From assembly GCF_011007365.1 (NCBI RefSeq), contig NZ_WFKM01000002.1, positions 248,001 to 312,000 on the forward strand: a DNA stretch of 64,000 nt. Direction: 5' to 3'. Under the pieces are notes generated by a model that was given only the letters and a program-made list of their open reading frames with translations, did not search any database and was not told where the DNA came from. Below, piece after piece: positions 44,800 through 52,431 of this stretch. The first letter of the stretch is position 1. Each line of letters opens with the position of its first letter. The position numbers and the translations under genes were made by a program. This stretch comes from Sphingobacterium sp. xlx-96. GTDB taxonomy: Bacteria; Bacteroidota; Bacteroidia; Sphingobacteriales; Sphingobacteriaceae.

Positions 44800-46513
44800 A
44801 TCGTTTCTCCTTTATTTTTAATTTTATTTTTTCGATATCGACCTGATTATCTTTTGTCAATGACAATGCCTTTTCCCATCGTTTAATAGCTTCCTTTTCC
44901 CGTCCCAGCTTTATCAAGATATCCCCATAATGTTCAAACAACAGTGCTGATGGCGAGGAGGAAGATTTTATAGCCTTTTCCATCCAGACAGCAGCTTCAC
45001 GATAATTTCCTTGCTGAAATAAAACCCATGCATAAGTATCCTGAAAAGTAGACGAGTTCGCATCCAACACATTTGCCCGTCGAGCAAACTCGGCCGCTTT
45101 ATCCAGATCTTGCTTACGGATAGACAAATAATACGCAAGATTATTCATCGCTGTACTATTCGTACTGTCCAGCTGAATAGCTTCTTCGTAAGCCACGTCT
45201 GATGCAGCATCCATCTTCAATTGATGATAAAGATCTCCCAATCCACTGTAGATAATCGACCTCAAATAGGTGTTTTCTTCTTCACTATGATCCAAAGCCA
45301 TCTCCAACATAGACCTGGTCTTTTCGTAATCCTCCTTTACCATAAAGGACAATCCGGAGAAATACATGAGCATAGCGTTCCCAGGGTTCGCTAGCATCGC
45401 CTCATCAGCGTGCTGTATCGCTTCATTTACCTGATTAAGTCCCAGATCTGTATTGATCAACATACGCCAAGCATCCACATGCCTCGGATTGAGCCCTACA
45501 GCGGTAAGAAATAAAGAACGTGCTTCTGCGGCATTCCCTCCTCGCCACAACACCTCGCCCTTAACAACATGGCTTTCTGCAATCCTTGGGTGTACCACCA
45601 CTAAGCTATTTGCCAATTCCTGAATTTGACCGATTGAGAAATCCTTAAACCCAGGATGCATCAAGCTTTGCATAACACGATGTTTATCGACAAAATCCAC
45701 TCTATTTGATTCAAAAGCCAGCTTCAACGTTTCGAAGACTTGTTTATTCCTATTCTCCGCTTTATAAGCGTCAGCAAGATCAAGATACAAAACCGGATCT
45801 TTACTAATTCTAACACCTCGTTCCAACACTCCAACGGCCTCCTTCGGTTTCTCCTCTTCTAAATTGATATATCCCAATGTTCCATAAACGTGCCTCAAAC
45901 TAGATTTTCCATCCCAGGGTTCCAACACTTCTCTCGCCTCCTTATGTTTACCGTTCATGACATACACATCCGCTAAAACGACATCTAATGTATCTGAACC
46001 AAGCCCCTTTACCACTTCCTCCTTATACACCGACACGGCCTCATCCAACTTCTTATCGTTAGATAGAATCATCATCAAATCTCTTCCTACCGAAGACAAA
46101 CCAGGATATTTGACACGAAGATCCTTCAGTATTGGCACTGCTTCCGCCCAATTCTGTTTACTTTTATAAAGCTCGACAACAAAATTAGCGTGCATAATAT
46201 TAGGATCATACGCGTAAGCTGTTTTTGCATTTTCTAACGCTTCATCATAATTACCTGTCTGTCCAAATAATAACCCTTTGGCGTAATATACCTCGGCAGC
46301 TTTCGGATATTGGTTCGTGATACGATCCATCTCACTCATAGCCTCTCTAAAATCTCCTACCTTTAGCCGTTCTTCAACCTTGGCCAATTGCATCTTATAC
46401 GGTGGTTCAACAGTCTGAGCCGTAGCAAGGCCACAAGTCAGCAATAAACCAAAAAACACCATTTTCTTAATGTGAGACGCCATCTTTTTATTTAAAATCA
46501 TCTTCGAATCCAT
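44789..46513 (-). CDS. Large periplasmic TPR-repeat protein
   Basis: Up to 574 residues. A signal peptide ending in GLATAQTVEPP is visible; the true start is probably the third in-frame ATG (46483, MASHIKK), since the upstream ten residues add nothing to the signal. The mature protein is a run of TPR units (AAEVYYAKGLLFGQTGNYDEALENA, AWRMLINTDLGLNQVNEAIQHADEA, AMNNLAYYLSIRKQDLDKAAEFA, ALLFEHYGDILIKLGREKEAIKRWEKAL). It overlaps the DUF4292 lipoprotein gene, so the two are coupled. Function unknown beyond protein-protein contact. Confidence 0.88.
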   Translation of the reverse strand: MDSKMILNKKMASHIKKMVFFGLLLTCGLATAQTVEPPYKMQLAKVEERLKVGDFREAMSEMDRITNQYPKAAEVYYAKGLLFGQTGNYDEALENAKTAYAYDPNIMHANFVVELYKSKQNWAEAVPILKDLRVKYPGLSSVGRDLMMILSNDKKLDEAVSVYKEEVVKGLGSDTLDVVLADVYVMNGKHKEAREVLEPWDGKSSLRHVYGTLGYINLEEEKPKEAVGVLERGVRISKDPVLYLDLADAYKAENRNKQVFETLKLAFESNRVDFVDKHRVMQSLMHPGFKDFSIGQIQELANSLVVVHPRIAESHVVKGEVLWRGGNAAEARSLFLTAVGLNPRHVDAWRMLINTDLGLNQVNEAIQHADEAMLANPGNAMLMYFSGLSFMVKEDYEKTRSMLEMALDHSEEENTYLRSIIYSGLGDLYHQLKMDAASDVAYEEAIQLDSTNSTAMNNLAYYLSIRKQDLDKAAEFARRANVLDANSSTFQDTYAWVLFQQGNYREAAVWMEKAIKSSSSPSALLFEHYGDILIKLGREKEAIKRWEKALSLTKDNQVDIEKIKLKIKEKRYVD

Positions 46514-46677
46514 TATAACACCTTACTAAGGTAGCATATTGCCATAGAAAAAGAGTACAATAGTATCAAAAAGTTTAATACATATTATATTAATAAATGT
46601 TAAACAACGGACCCACCTAAAAATACAAGGACAAAACTTGCAATACACCACAGCCTAAAAAAATAACAGAACTATCC

Positions 46678-46710
46678 TTTGCAAAATAAGAAATAAATAA
46701 TGTACCTTTG
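46678..46710 (+). promoter_or_regulatory. Promoter of the rplM-rpsI-rpsB operon
   Basis: TTTG at 46678-46681 and TACCTTTG at 46703-46710 are separated by 21 bases, a close match to the Bacteroidota -33/-7 consensus. Transcription would start about 55 bases before the GTG of rplM. Confidence 0.75.
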
Positions 46711-46736
46711 CAATCCGATTGTAGTGATTACGATTG
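46711..46736 (+). promoter_or_regulatory. Possible ribosomal-protein leader hairpin before rplM
   Basis: CAATC and GATTG close a small hairpin at the very start of the rplM transcript, followed by an unpaired AT-rich stretch up to the GTG. L13 autoregulatory leaders are known from Bacteroidia. Whether this one fits that model cannot be decided here. Confidence 0.35.
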
Positions 46737-46772
46737 AGAAGATAACAAAATTAATTAATTAAATAAAAGCAA

Positions 46773-47216
46773 GTGAATACGTTAAGTTACAAAACTGTCT
46801 CTGCCAACAAGAACACCGTTAACAAAGAGTGGATCGTTGTTGACGCTGAGGGCGAGATCTTGGGGCGCTTGGCCAGTGAAATTGCGAAAGTAATTCGTGG
46901 AAAACACAAGCCTACATTTACCCCACACGTAGACTGCGGTGATAACGTTATTGTTATCAATGCGGACAAAATTAAGTTGACAGGAAACAAATTAGGCGAC
47001 AAAACTTATGTTCGCTACACAGGCTACCCAGGTGGTCAGCGTTTTGTTTCTCCTAAAGAATTAATGGCGAAGCATCCTGAGCGCATCATCGAAAAAGCGG
47101 TTCGTGGTATGTTACCTAAAAACCGTCTTGGCCGTCAGTTATTCAAAAATTTATTTGTTTACGCTGGTGGTGAGCACAAACATGAGGCACAAAATCCAAA
47201 ACCAGTTAAATTCTAA
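46773..47216 (+). CDS. rplM: 50S ribosomal protein L13
   Basis: A 147-residue uL13 with a GTG start. Diagnostic segments are [54 protein letters not shown] and [14 protein letters not shown]. It is the first gene of the operon, under a consensus promoter. Confidence 0.98.
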   Translation: MNTLSYKTVSANKNTVNKEWIVVDAEGEILGRLASEIAKVIRGKHKPTFTPHVDCGDNVIVINADKIKLTGNKLGDKTYVRYTGYPGGQRFVSPKELMAKHPERIIEKAVRGMLPKNRLGRQLFKNLFVYAGGEHKHEAQNPKPVKF

Positions 47217-47227
47217 GGAGCACTATT

Positions 47228-47614
47228 ATGTCAACAACTAACACTTCAGGAAGAAGAAAAACTGCTGTTGCTCGTATTTACTTAGGAGCAGGAAGTGGTA
47301 ACATTATCATTAATGGTAAAGATTACAAAGAGTATTTCCCAACATTACCTTTGCAATACATCGCTACTCAATCTTTATTAGTAGCCGAGTCATTAGCAAA
47401 CTTTGATGTCAAAGTTAACGTTCATGGTGGTGGAGTAAAAGGTCAAGCAGAAGCTGTACGTTTAGCAATCGCTAAAGCACTAGTTGAGCTAGATCCAGAA
47501 GTAAAACCAGCTTTACGCGCGAAAGGTTTAGTAACACGTGATGACCGTATGGTTGAGCGTAAAAAACCAGGACGCAAGAAAGCTCGTAGAAGATTCCAAT
47601 TCAGTAAACGTTAA
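47228..47614 (+). CDS. rpsI: 30S ribosomal protein S9
   Basis: A 128-residue uS9 with GRRKTAVARIYL near the start, GGGVKGQAEAVRLAIAKALVE and the basic tail KKPGRKKARRRFQFSKR that reaches the P site. An AAGGAG seven bases before the ATG is a proper Shine-Dalgarno sequence, unusual in this phylum. Confidence 0.98.
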   Translation: MSTTNTSGRRKTAVARIYLGAGSGNIIINGKDYKEYFPTLPLQYIATQSLLVAESLANFDVKVNVHGGGVKGQAEAVRLAIAKALVELDPEVKPALRAKGLVTRDDRMVERKKPGRKKARRRFQFSKR

Positions 47615-47617
47615 TCA

Positions 47618-47625
47618 AAGGAGGA
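47618..47625 (+). promoter_or_regulatory. Strong Shine-Dalgarno sequence of rpsB
   Basis: AAAGGAGGA ends seven bases before the rpsB ATG. Neighbouring non-ribosomal genes in this window lack such a sequence. In Bacteroidota the 16S anti-Shine-Dalgarno is occluded on most ribosomes, so strong sites are rare. Confidence 0.6.
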
Positions 47626-47632
47626 TCAAAAA

Positions 47633-48439
47633 ATGGCAAGAACTACTTATCAAGATTTATTGGATGCAGGTGTTCACTTTGGTCACCTTACACGTAAATG
47701 GGACCCGAAAATGGCTAAGTACATTTTCATGGAGCGCAACGGTATCCACATTATCGATTTAAACAAGACCCTTACGAAATTAGAAGAAGCTGCTTCAGCT
47801 ATCAAACAAATCGTAAAATCAGGTCGTAAAGTTTTATTCGTAGCAACGAAAAAACAAGCAAAAGAAATCATCGCACAACAAGCAAAGGATGTAAACATGC
47901 CTTATGTTACTGAGCGTTGGTTAGGTGGTATGCTTACAAACTTCGCAACAGTGCGTAAGTCTATCAAAAAGATGTCTAACATCGACAAAATGCAAAAAGA
48001 TGGTACATTCGATGTATTATCTAAAAAGGAAAAATTAATGATTCAGCGTGAGCGTATCAAATTAGAAAACCTTTTAGGAGGTATCGCTGATTTGAACCGT
48101 CTACCAGCAGCTTTATTCATCATCGATGTTAAAAAAGAGCACATTGCTGTAGCTGAGGCTATCAAATTAAACATTCCTACTTTTGCGATGGTAGATACAA
48201 ACTCTGATCCTACTAACATTGATTTCCCAATCCCTGCAAACGATGACGCTACTAAATCAATTAGCTTAATCGCAGGAATTATCGGACAAGCAATCGTTGA
48301 AGGTTTGGAAGAGCGCAAACGCGACAAAGAAGAAGATGCGGAAAAAGAAGCTGTTGCAGCTAAGGCGGCAGTAGACAATGGTGAAGCAGCAGATGCTACT
48401 CCAGGAAAACGCACTCGTAAAGCAAAAGACGTAGAATAA
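47633..48439 (+). CDS. rpsB: 30S ribosomal protein S2
   Basis: A 268-residue uS2 with DLLDAGVHFGHLTRKWDPKMAKYIF, ERWLGGMLTNFATVRKSI and IDVKKEHIAVAEAIKLNIPTFAMVDTNSDP. The last about 40 residues form an acidic then Ala-rich and basic extension, common in the phylum. A structured terminator-like hairpin follows before tsf. Confidence 0.98.
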   Translation: MARTTYQDLLDAGVHFGHLTRKWDPKMAKYIFMERNGIHIIDLNKTLTKLEEAASAIKQIVKSGRKVLFVATKKQAKEIIAQQAKDVNMPYVTERWLGGMLTNFATVRKSIKKMSNIDKMQKDGTFDVLSKKEKLMIQRERIKLENLLGGIADLNRLPAALFIIDVKKEHIAVAEAIKLNIPTFAMVDTNSDPTNIDFPIPANDDATKSISLIAGIIGQAIVEGLEERKRDKEEDAEKEAVAAKAAVDNGEAADATPGKRTRKAKDVE

Positions 48440-48454
48440 TTATTCTATATAGGG

Positions 48455-48526
48455 CCGGATGGACAAGTGTTGGTTTCTGGAAGAAAAGCTTCCTAAACCT
48501 TGCATGTCTATCCGGTTTCTTTTTTC
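48455..48526 (+). terminator. Nested stem-loop with T-tract between rpsB and tsf
   Basis: CCGGAT..GACA pairs with TGTC..ATCCGG; inside it GGTTT..GGAAG pairs with CTTCC..AAACC. The structure is followed by TTTCTTTTTT. It should end or attenuate the rpsB transcript, leaving tsf to read-through or its own promoter. Confidence 0.65.
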
Positions 48527-48605
48527 AATGTTAACAATAGCTTTACCTATCGGACAAGCATTTGTTAACCCCACAATTGTAATTTTATAAAAAAAAGAAA
48601 ATATC

Positions 48606-49442
48606 ATGTCAGTACAAATTTCTGCATCAGATGTAAACAAATTGCGTCAACAAACAGGCGCAGGTATGATGGATTGTAAAAAAGCTTTAGTAGAAGCAAA
48701 CGGTGACTTTGAAGCCGCTGTTGACTACTTACGCAAAAAAGGAGCTAAAGTAGCTGCTAGCCGTCAAGACCGTGACTCTAACGAAGGTGTTATCATTGCT
48801 AAATCTTCGGCTGACGGTAAAACAGGTATAGTAGTAGAAGTTAACTGTGAAACTGATTTCGTTGCTAAAAACTCTGATTTCGTTGCTTTCGCAGAAAAAA
48901 TCGCTGACGTAGCTTTGGCTAACACGCCTGCTTCTTTGGAAGATTTGAAAGCTTTAACTGTTGATGGAAAAGTTATTTCAGAATCTTTAATTGAGCAAAC
49001 AGGTGTAATCGGTGAGAAAATTGACGTTTCTAAATACGAAATCGTAACAGGTGAAAAAGTTGTAGCTTACATCCATGGCAACTACCGTTTAGGCGTATTG
49101 GTTGGTCTTTCTGCTGACGTAGCAGGTGCTGATGATGCTGGTAAAGATGTAGCTATGCAAATTGCTGCTATGAACCCAGTTGCTATCGACAAAGACGGTG
49201 TAGATCAAAACACAATTGATCGTGAGATAGCTATTGCTAAAGATCAAATCATCGCTGAAGGTAAACCAGCTGAAATGGCAGAGAAAATTGCTCAAGGTAA
49301 ATTAAACAAATTCTTTAAAGATACGACTTTATTAAACCAAGAATTTGTCAAAGACTCCTCTAAAAATATCGCTCAATTCTTAGACTCAGTCTCTAAAGGA
49401 TTAACTGTTACTGCATTCAAACGCGTGCAGTTAGGTGCATAA
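48606..49442 (+). CDS. tsf: Elongation factor Ts
   Basis: A 278-residue EF-Ts. The N-terminal UBA-like domain has VNKLRQQTGAGMMDCKKALVEANGDFEAAVDYLRKKG, followed by the core signature CETDFVAKNSDFVAFA. It recycles EF-Tu from GDP to GTP form. The start has no Shine-Dalgarno, unlike rpsB and rpsI upstream. Confidence 0.98.
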   Translation: MSVQISASDVNKLRQQTGAGMMDCKKALVEANGDFEAAVDYLRKKGAKVAASRQDRDSNEGVIIAKSSADGKTGIVVEVNCETDFVAKNSDFVAFAEKIADVALANTPASLEDLKALTVDGKVISESLIEQTGVIGEKIDVSKYEIVTGEKVVAYIHGNYRLGVLVGLSADVAGADDAGKDVAMQIAAMNPVAIDKDGVDQNTIDREIAIAKDQIIAEGKPAEMAEKIAQGKLNKFFKDTTLLNQEFVKDSSKNIAQFLDSVSKGLTVTAFKRVQLGA

Positions 49443-49467
49443 TTAAGTGCTTTACAGCACTTACGAT

Positions 49468-49502
49468 AAAGCCCCTACTTATTTTTAAGCAGGGGCTTTT
49501 CT
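49468..49502. terminator. Terminator between tsf and dodecin
   Basis: AAAGCCCCTACTT pairs with AAGCAGGGGCTTT (one mismatch) around ATTTTT, with a T-run on the + strand. The genes converge here. Confidence 0.85.
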
Positions 49503-49503
49503 T

Positions 49504-49707
49504 CTATTTTTCTACACGAAAAGATAGCTTACAGTTCACACCATAGGTTGATACCCGACCGTCTTTAACGTGACATTTCATATCTTGAACCCATACCGAA
49601 TCAATATTTTTAACGGTCTTTGAAGCTTCGTTTACTGCTTGCTGGATCGCGTCTTCAAAACTCTTTTCCGATGACGCTATAAGCTCGATTACTTTTACAA
49701 TTGCCAT
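49504..49707 (-). CDS. Dodecin family flavin-binding protein
   Basis: A 67-residue protein with the dodecin pattern: KVIELIASSEKSFEDAIQQAV, the flavin-stacking tryptophan in NIDSVWVQDMKCHV and the C-terminal strand YGVNCKLSFRVEK. Dodecins form hollow dodecamers that store riboflavin or FMN. The length is normal. Confidence 0.93.
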   Translation of the reverse strand: MAIVKVIELIASSEKSFEDAIQQAVNEASKTVKNIDSVWVQDMKCHVKDGRVSTYGVNCKLSFRVEK

Positions 49708-49763
49708 ATCATTTATTTATTTAGTGTAATAGATAAACAAGATTTAGGCAATTATGTTTTCAG

Positions 49764-50411
49764 TTACCTCCCCTTTGGTCTGTGGGATATGAAATGAGAC
49801 TTTAACTTATCTAAACCAATATCCTCTTCCTTTTTATCCAATTCATACAACCAGACTTTATCATTCAGCATCTCTACGCGCTCTTTAGAATTTATTAATT
49901 CTAAAGGTTTCACACGAAACTCTTTACTAAGCGGCTGCCTTTGCACATGAGCTATTTTACTATGCGTGATAATCTGTATATTAAATGTTGGCCACTTGCC
50001 GACAGCTGAAAAGTTTGCTATATAAAATTGCGCATAGTCCTGCTTCGGAATTAAATTACCAAATACACCTGTAACTTTTGTACCCGATAACTCGGAAATA
50101 CTAACCAACAGCTCGAATGAGGTTTCATTAATAATGTAAAACTTAGCCAATCCCAACTTTTGCTCCCCTGCTATCCCTACAAAAATCCCCTTGTCAACAA
50201 AAGGTAGATTTATGCTAGCTTCCCCATCTTCAATATCATCCTCTGGCATTCGCATATTTCCATGCACTAATGTTACTTTGGATTTCAAAACCGGTATCTC
50301 AAAACCCGTAGTATCCGTCACTCCTATGATATCATTTGCTTGAATAGAAGTAATATGCCCTTCAATGGGCTCCTCTACAAATCGGACCAAATCCCCTATC
50401 TTAAAATTCAT
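49764..50411 (-). CDS. DUF2027 protein lacking the Smr domain
   Basis: A 215-residue protein whose N-terminus (FKIGDLVRFVEEPIEGHITSIQ, IIGVTDTTGFEIPVLKSKVTLVHG) and middle match DUF2027 proteins of Bacteroidota. Those are normally about 340 residues or more and end in a C-terminal Smr nuclease-like domain. Here the frame stops after SHFISHRPKGR, and neither the 56 bases to dodecin nor other frames show Smr motifs. The ATG overlaps the TGA of the aminotransferase relic. Either a truncation or a genuine short paralogue. Confidence 0.75.
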   Translation of the reverse strand: MNFKIGDLVRFVEEPIEGHITSIQANDIIGVTDTTGFEIPVLKSKVTLVHGNMRMPEDDIEDGEASINLPFVDKGIFVGIAGEQKLGLAKFYIINETSFELLVSISELSGTKVTGVFGNLIPKQDYAQFYIANFSAVGKWPTFNIQIITHSKIAHVQRQPLSKEFRVKPLELINSKERVEMLNDKVWLYELDKKEEDIGLDKLKSHFISHRPKGR

Positions 50412-51035
50412 CTTGCTATATTCTTATCTAAAAGTTTAACTAAACATTCTACATCTTCCTTACAATTGTATAAACGGATACCGATTCGAATTACAGTACC
50501 TCTAGGAAAACACTTTATCACCTCCGCCCCCACAAAATACGATAACATTCCTGTGGTACCTTCAAATTGATCAATAATGATCAACAGGTCCTTTCTGCAA
50601 CAACTGCTAATATCAAGTCTCTTGCCAAAAACTTTTCATAAACAAATATGCCTCTTCCAGATTCCCCTCTACTGTTTTCAAAACCTCAAAGGAGAACCCA
50701 AGACTTATAATGGTATAGTTTAATGAAGCATTGTCCTCCTCCAACATAGCGAACCTCGTATCAGAAGGAAGCCCATCGAGTAAAGCATTGTAACCACATG
50801 AGAAATTAGGGACACAGTAAATGTTCGCTTCAGGACAATCGAACATCGTTGCTACTCCCTCCTTTATCTCTTATAAAAATATGACCTGTCTATCCCTAAG
50901 ATCACTAGATAGGGCAAAAAAAGCATTCTTCCTTTGTCTACGCCATTGATGATGTATCTTGGGCACCTCCCCGTTTCCAGGGGTATTAAAATAAGTTAAC
51001 CCATTAGGCATATCGAAATAGCTTTTGTAATCCAT
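50408..51035 (-). pseudogene. Class V aminotransferase relic with internal deletion
   Basis: On the minus strand an ATG at 51035 begins DYKSYFDMPNGLTYFNTPGNGEV, then HHQWRRQRKNAFFALSSDLRD, a TAA, then ANIYCVPNFSCGYNALLDGLP and FAMLEEDNASLNYTIISLGF. This is the start of class V PLP aminotransferases (NifS/isopenicillin N epimerase-like). The core, with the PLP lysine, is missing. In another frame near 50610 the C-terminal end appears: TVIRIGIRLYNCKEDVECLV, ending at TGA 50408. About 210 residues remain of a normal 360 or so. Both ends still overlap their neighbours (aat and DUF2027). Confidence 0.75.
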
Positions 51036-51681
51036 TACATTCTATAACTTGTACTTCCAATATATCGTAAAAAAAAGAAGCATCTATAGTCGTTGCTCCC
51101 ATCGAGGCCAAATGGGAAGAATAAATCTGGCAGTCTATCAATTCCAAATCAAAATTTTGACATAAATAAATTAATGCAGCTTTGGAAGAATCAGCCACTT
51201 TAGAGAACATGCTCTCTCCACAAAAAACCTTACCAACCAGTACCCCGTACAAGCCCCCTACCAAATTCCCCGATTGCCACACCTCTATACTATGTGCGTA
51301 ACCTTCTTCATGCAGTCGCTTATAGGCAGAAAGCATATCATCAACGATCCATGTACCATCCTGGTCCCGCCTAGAAACTGTCGAACAATACTGCATCACA
51401 TGCCCAAAATCTTTATTGAATGAAATATCGAATGTATTTCTAGCCAACAATTTAGCCATAGACTTACTCACTTTTATTTGTGATGGATAAAGAACGAAAC
51501 GCTCATGGGGAGCATACCATAATATAGGTGTATCCTCACTATACCAAGGAAATATACCGCGTTTATAAGCTTGCAATAACCGCCCAGTACTTAAATCGCC
51601 TCCTATGGCCAAAAGCCCATCTTCCTCAGCCATTGCCACTTCTGGAAATCGGTGACTATCATTATCCAATTGAAATATCAT
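51004..51681 (-). CDS. aat: Leucyl/phenylalanyl-tRNA--protein transferase
   Basis: A 225-residue Aat. It has FPEVAMAEEDGLLAIGGDLSTGRLLQAYKRGIFPWYSEDTPILWYAPHERF as a continuous N-terminal signature (given here by its parts GLLAIGGDLS, YKRGIFPWY and WYAPHERF), then GTWIVDDMLSAY, GYAHSIEVW, GGLYGVLVGKVFCGESMFS. It appends Leu or Phe to proteins with N-terminal Lys or Arg, marking them for ClpS-Clp. clpS is in the window at 31097. Confidence 0.95.
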   Translation of the reverse strand: MIFQLDNDSHRFPEVAMAEEDGLLAIGGDLSTGRLLQAYKRGIFPWYSEDTPILWYAPHERFVLYPSQIKVSKSMAKLLARNTFDISFNKDFGHVMQYCSTVSRRDQDGTWIVDDMLSAYKRLHEEGYAHSIEVWQSGNLVGGLYGVLVGKVFCGESMFSKVADSSKAALIYLCQNFDLELIDCQIYSSHLASMGATTIDASFFYDILEVQVIECNGLQKLFRYA

Positions 51682-51700
51682 TACAACTAAACGATGGGGA

Positions 51701-52072
51701 CTAATCGGGTTGTCTAGTCTCCTTGCTGATCTCGTCGAAAAGACGATCCATATGATCTACATATTCATTGGTATCGTCAAGAAAAAATTCCAAATCCGGG
51801 ACAATTCTAGCCTGATTCTTAATCCGGGCACCAAGCTTATAACGTATTTCACTCGTTTTAGCCTTGATACTAGCAATATCAGCCTTTGCCGTATTAACAT
51901 TCAAAAAGCTTAGGTACACCCGAGCTATCGCGAGATCAGGAGTAACACGGACCTTCGTCACCGTTATAAAAGCGTCTGGAGCCCAATTTTTTCCGTCTCG
52001 TAAAAATAGTTCGGCAAGATCCTGTTGAATTACCCCCGCAAATCTCTGTTGTCGCTTACTTTCCGTTCCCAT
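51701..52072 (-). CDS. rbfA: Ribosome-binding factor A
   Basis: A 123-residue RbfA from ATG 52072; an upstream in-frame start at 52108 adds 12 residues with no family match. The KH-like domain has KRQQRFAGVIQQDLAELFLRD, ITVTKVRVTPDLAIARVYLSFL and SEIRYKLGARIKNQARIVPDLEFFLDD. It assists 16S rRNA 5' processing and cold adaptation of 30S subunits. A TAAGTTTG element at 52139-52146 is a candidate promoter. aat follows 19 bases downstream. Confidence 0.93.
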   Translation of the reverse strand: MGTESKRQQRFAGVIQQDLAELFLRDGKNWAPDAFITVTKVRVTPDLAIARVYLSFLNVNTAKADIASIKAKTSEIRYKLGARIKNQARIVPDLEFFLDDTNEYVDHMDRLFDEISKETRQPD

Positions 52073-52138
52073 GCTGTATCGATTATGTAATAATATATAA
52101 AAATTCATAGATACACATTATAGCACATCTATCTACTA

Positions 52139-52146
52139 CAAACTTA
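52139..52146 (-). promoter_or_regulatory. -7 promoter element of rbfA-aat
   Basis: TAAGTTTG on the minus strand, 67 bases before the rbfA ATG. A TTGG lies 20 bases further upstream at a suitable -33 distance. Confidence 0.4.
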
Positions 52147-52180
52147 GATAAAATGCTTTGTATTCGCCAATACATGTCAT

Positions 52181-52216
52181 AAAAAAAGACTTGTCGCGGG
52201 CAATTGGACAAGTCTT
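52181..52216 (-). terminator. Intrinsic terminator, end of candidate small RNA
   Basis: On the minus strand AAGACTTGTC pairs perfectly with GACAAGTCTT around an 11-base loop and is followed by a run of T. Confidence 0.8.
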
Positions 52217-52355
52217 CATCAAAATTAGTTTATAATTGGGTAGAAAAATTTCTTGCAAGTTTTAAGACTTTGAGGTCTATCAATATTTAGTTGTTTACTC
52301 CTTTGGTTACCATTGTGAGTATATACTCACAATATATTTCTTTTCATCTCCCTTT
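52181..52355 (-). ncRNA. Candidate small RNA between the AI-2E permease and rbfA
   Basis: A consensus promoter at 52362-52392 and an intrinsic terminator at 52181-52216 delimit a transcript of about 175 bases on the minus strand. No coding frame longer than about ten codons is present. Near its 5' end lies a 22-base perfect palindrome (52312-52333, half-site ATTGTGAGTAT) that would fold into a hairpin. No known RNA family is recognised. The alternative is a micropeptide transcript: an ATG-led 6-codon and an 8-codon frame begin near the 5' end. Confidence 0.5.
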
Positions 52356-52361
52356 GTGTTA

Positions 52362-52392
52362 CAAACATAAGTAGATATTTACGATAACCAAA
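52362..52392 (-). promoter_or_regulatory. Consensus promoter of the candidate small RNA
   Basis: On the minus strand TTTG, then 19 bases, then TATGTTTG: an exact match to the Bacteroidota TTTG-N19-TAnnTTTG pattern. It lies 40 bases after the AI-2E permease stop, in a place where no gene follows for 290 bases. Confidence 0.65.
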
Positions 52393-52431
52393 AATATATT
52401 TTAAAAAAAAGTAAGTGGTCACTTTTAATGG

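Noticed and set aside
50613-50846. 77-residue minus-strand frame considered as a small gene
   Set aside because: Its sequence continues both upstream past a stop and downstream in another frame as a class V aminotransferase, so it is part of a relic.
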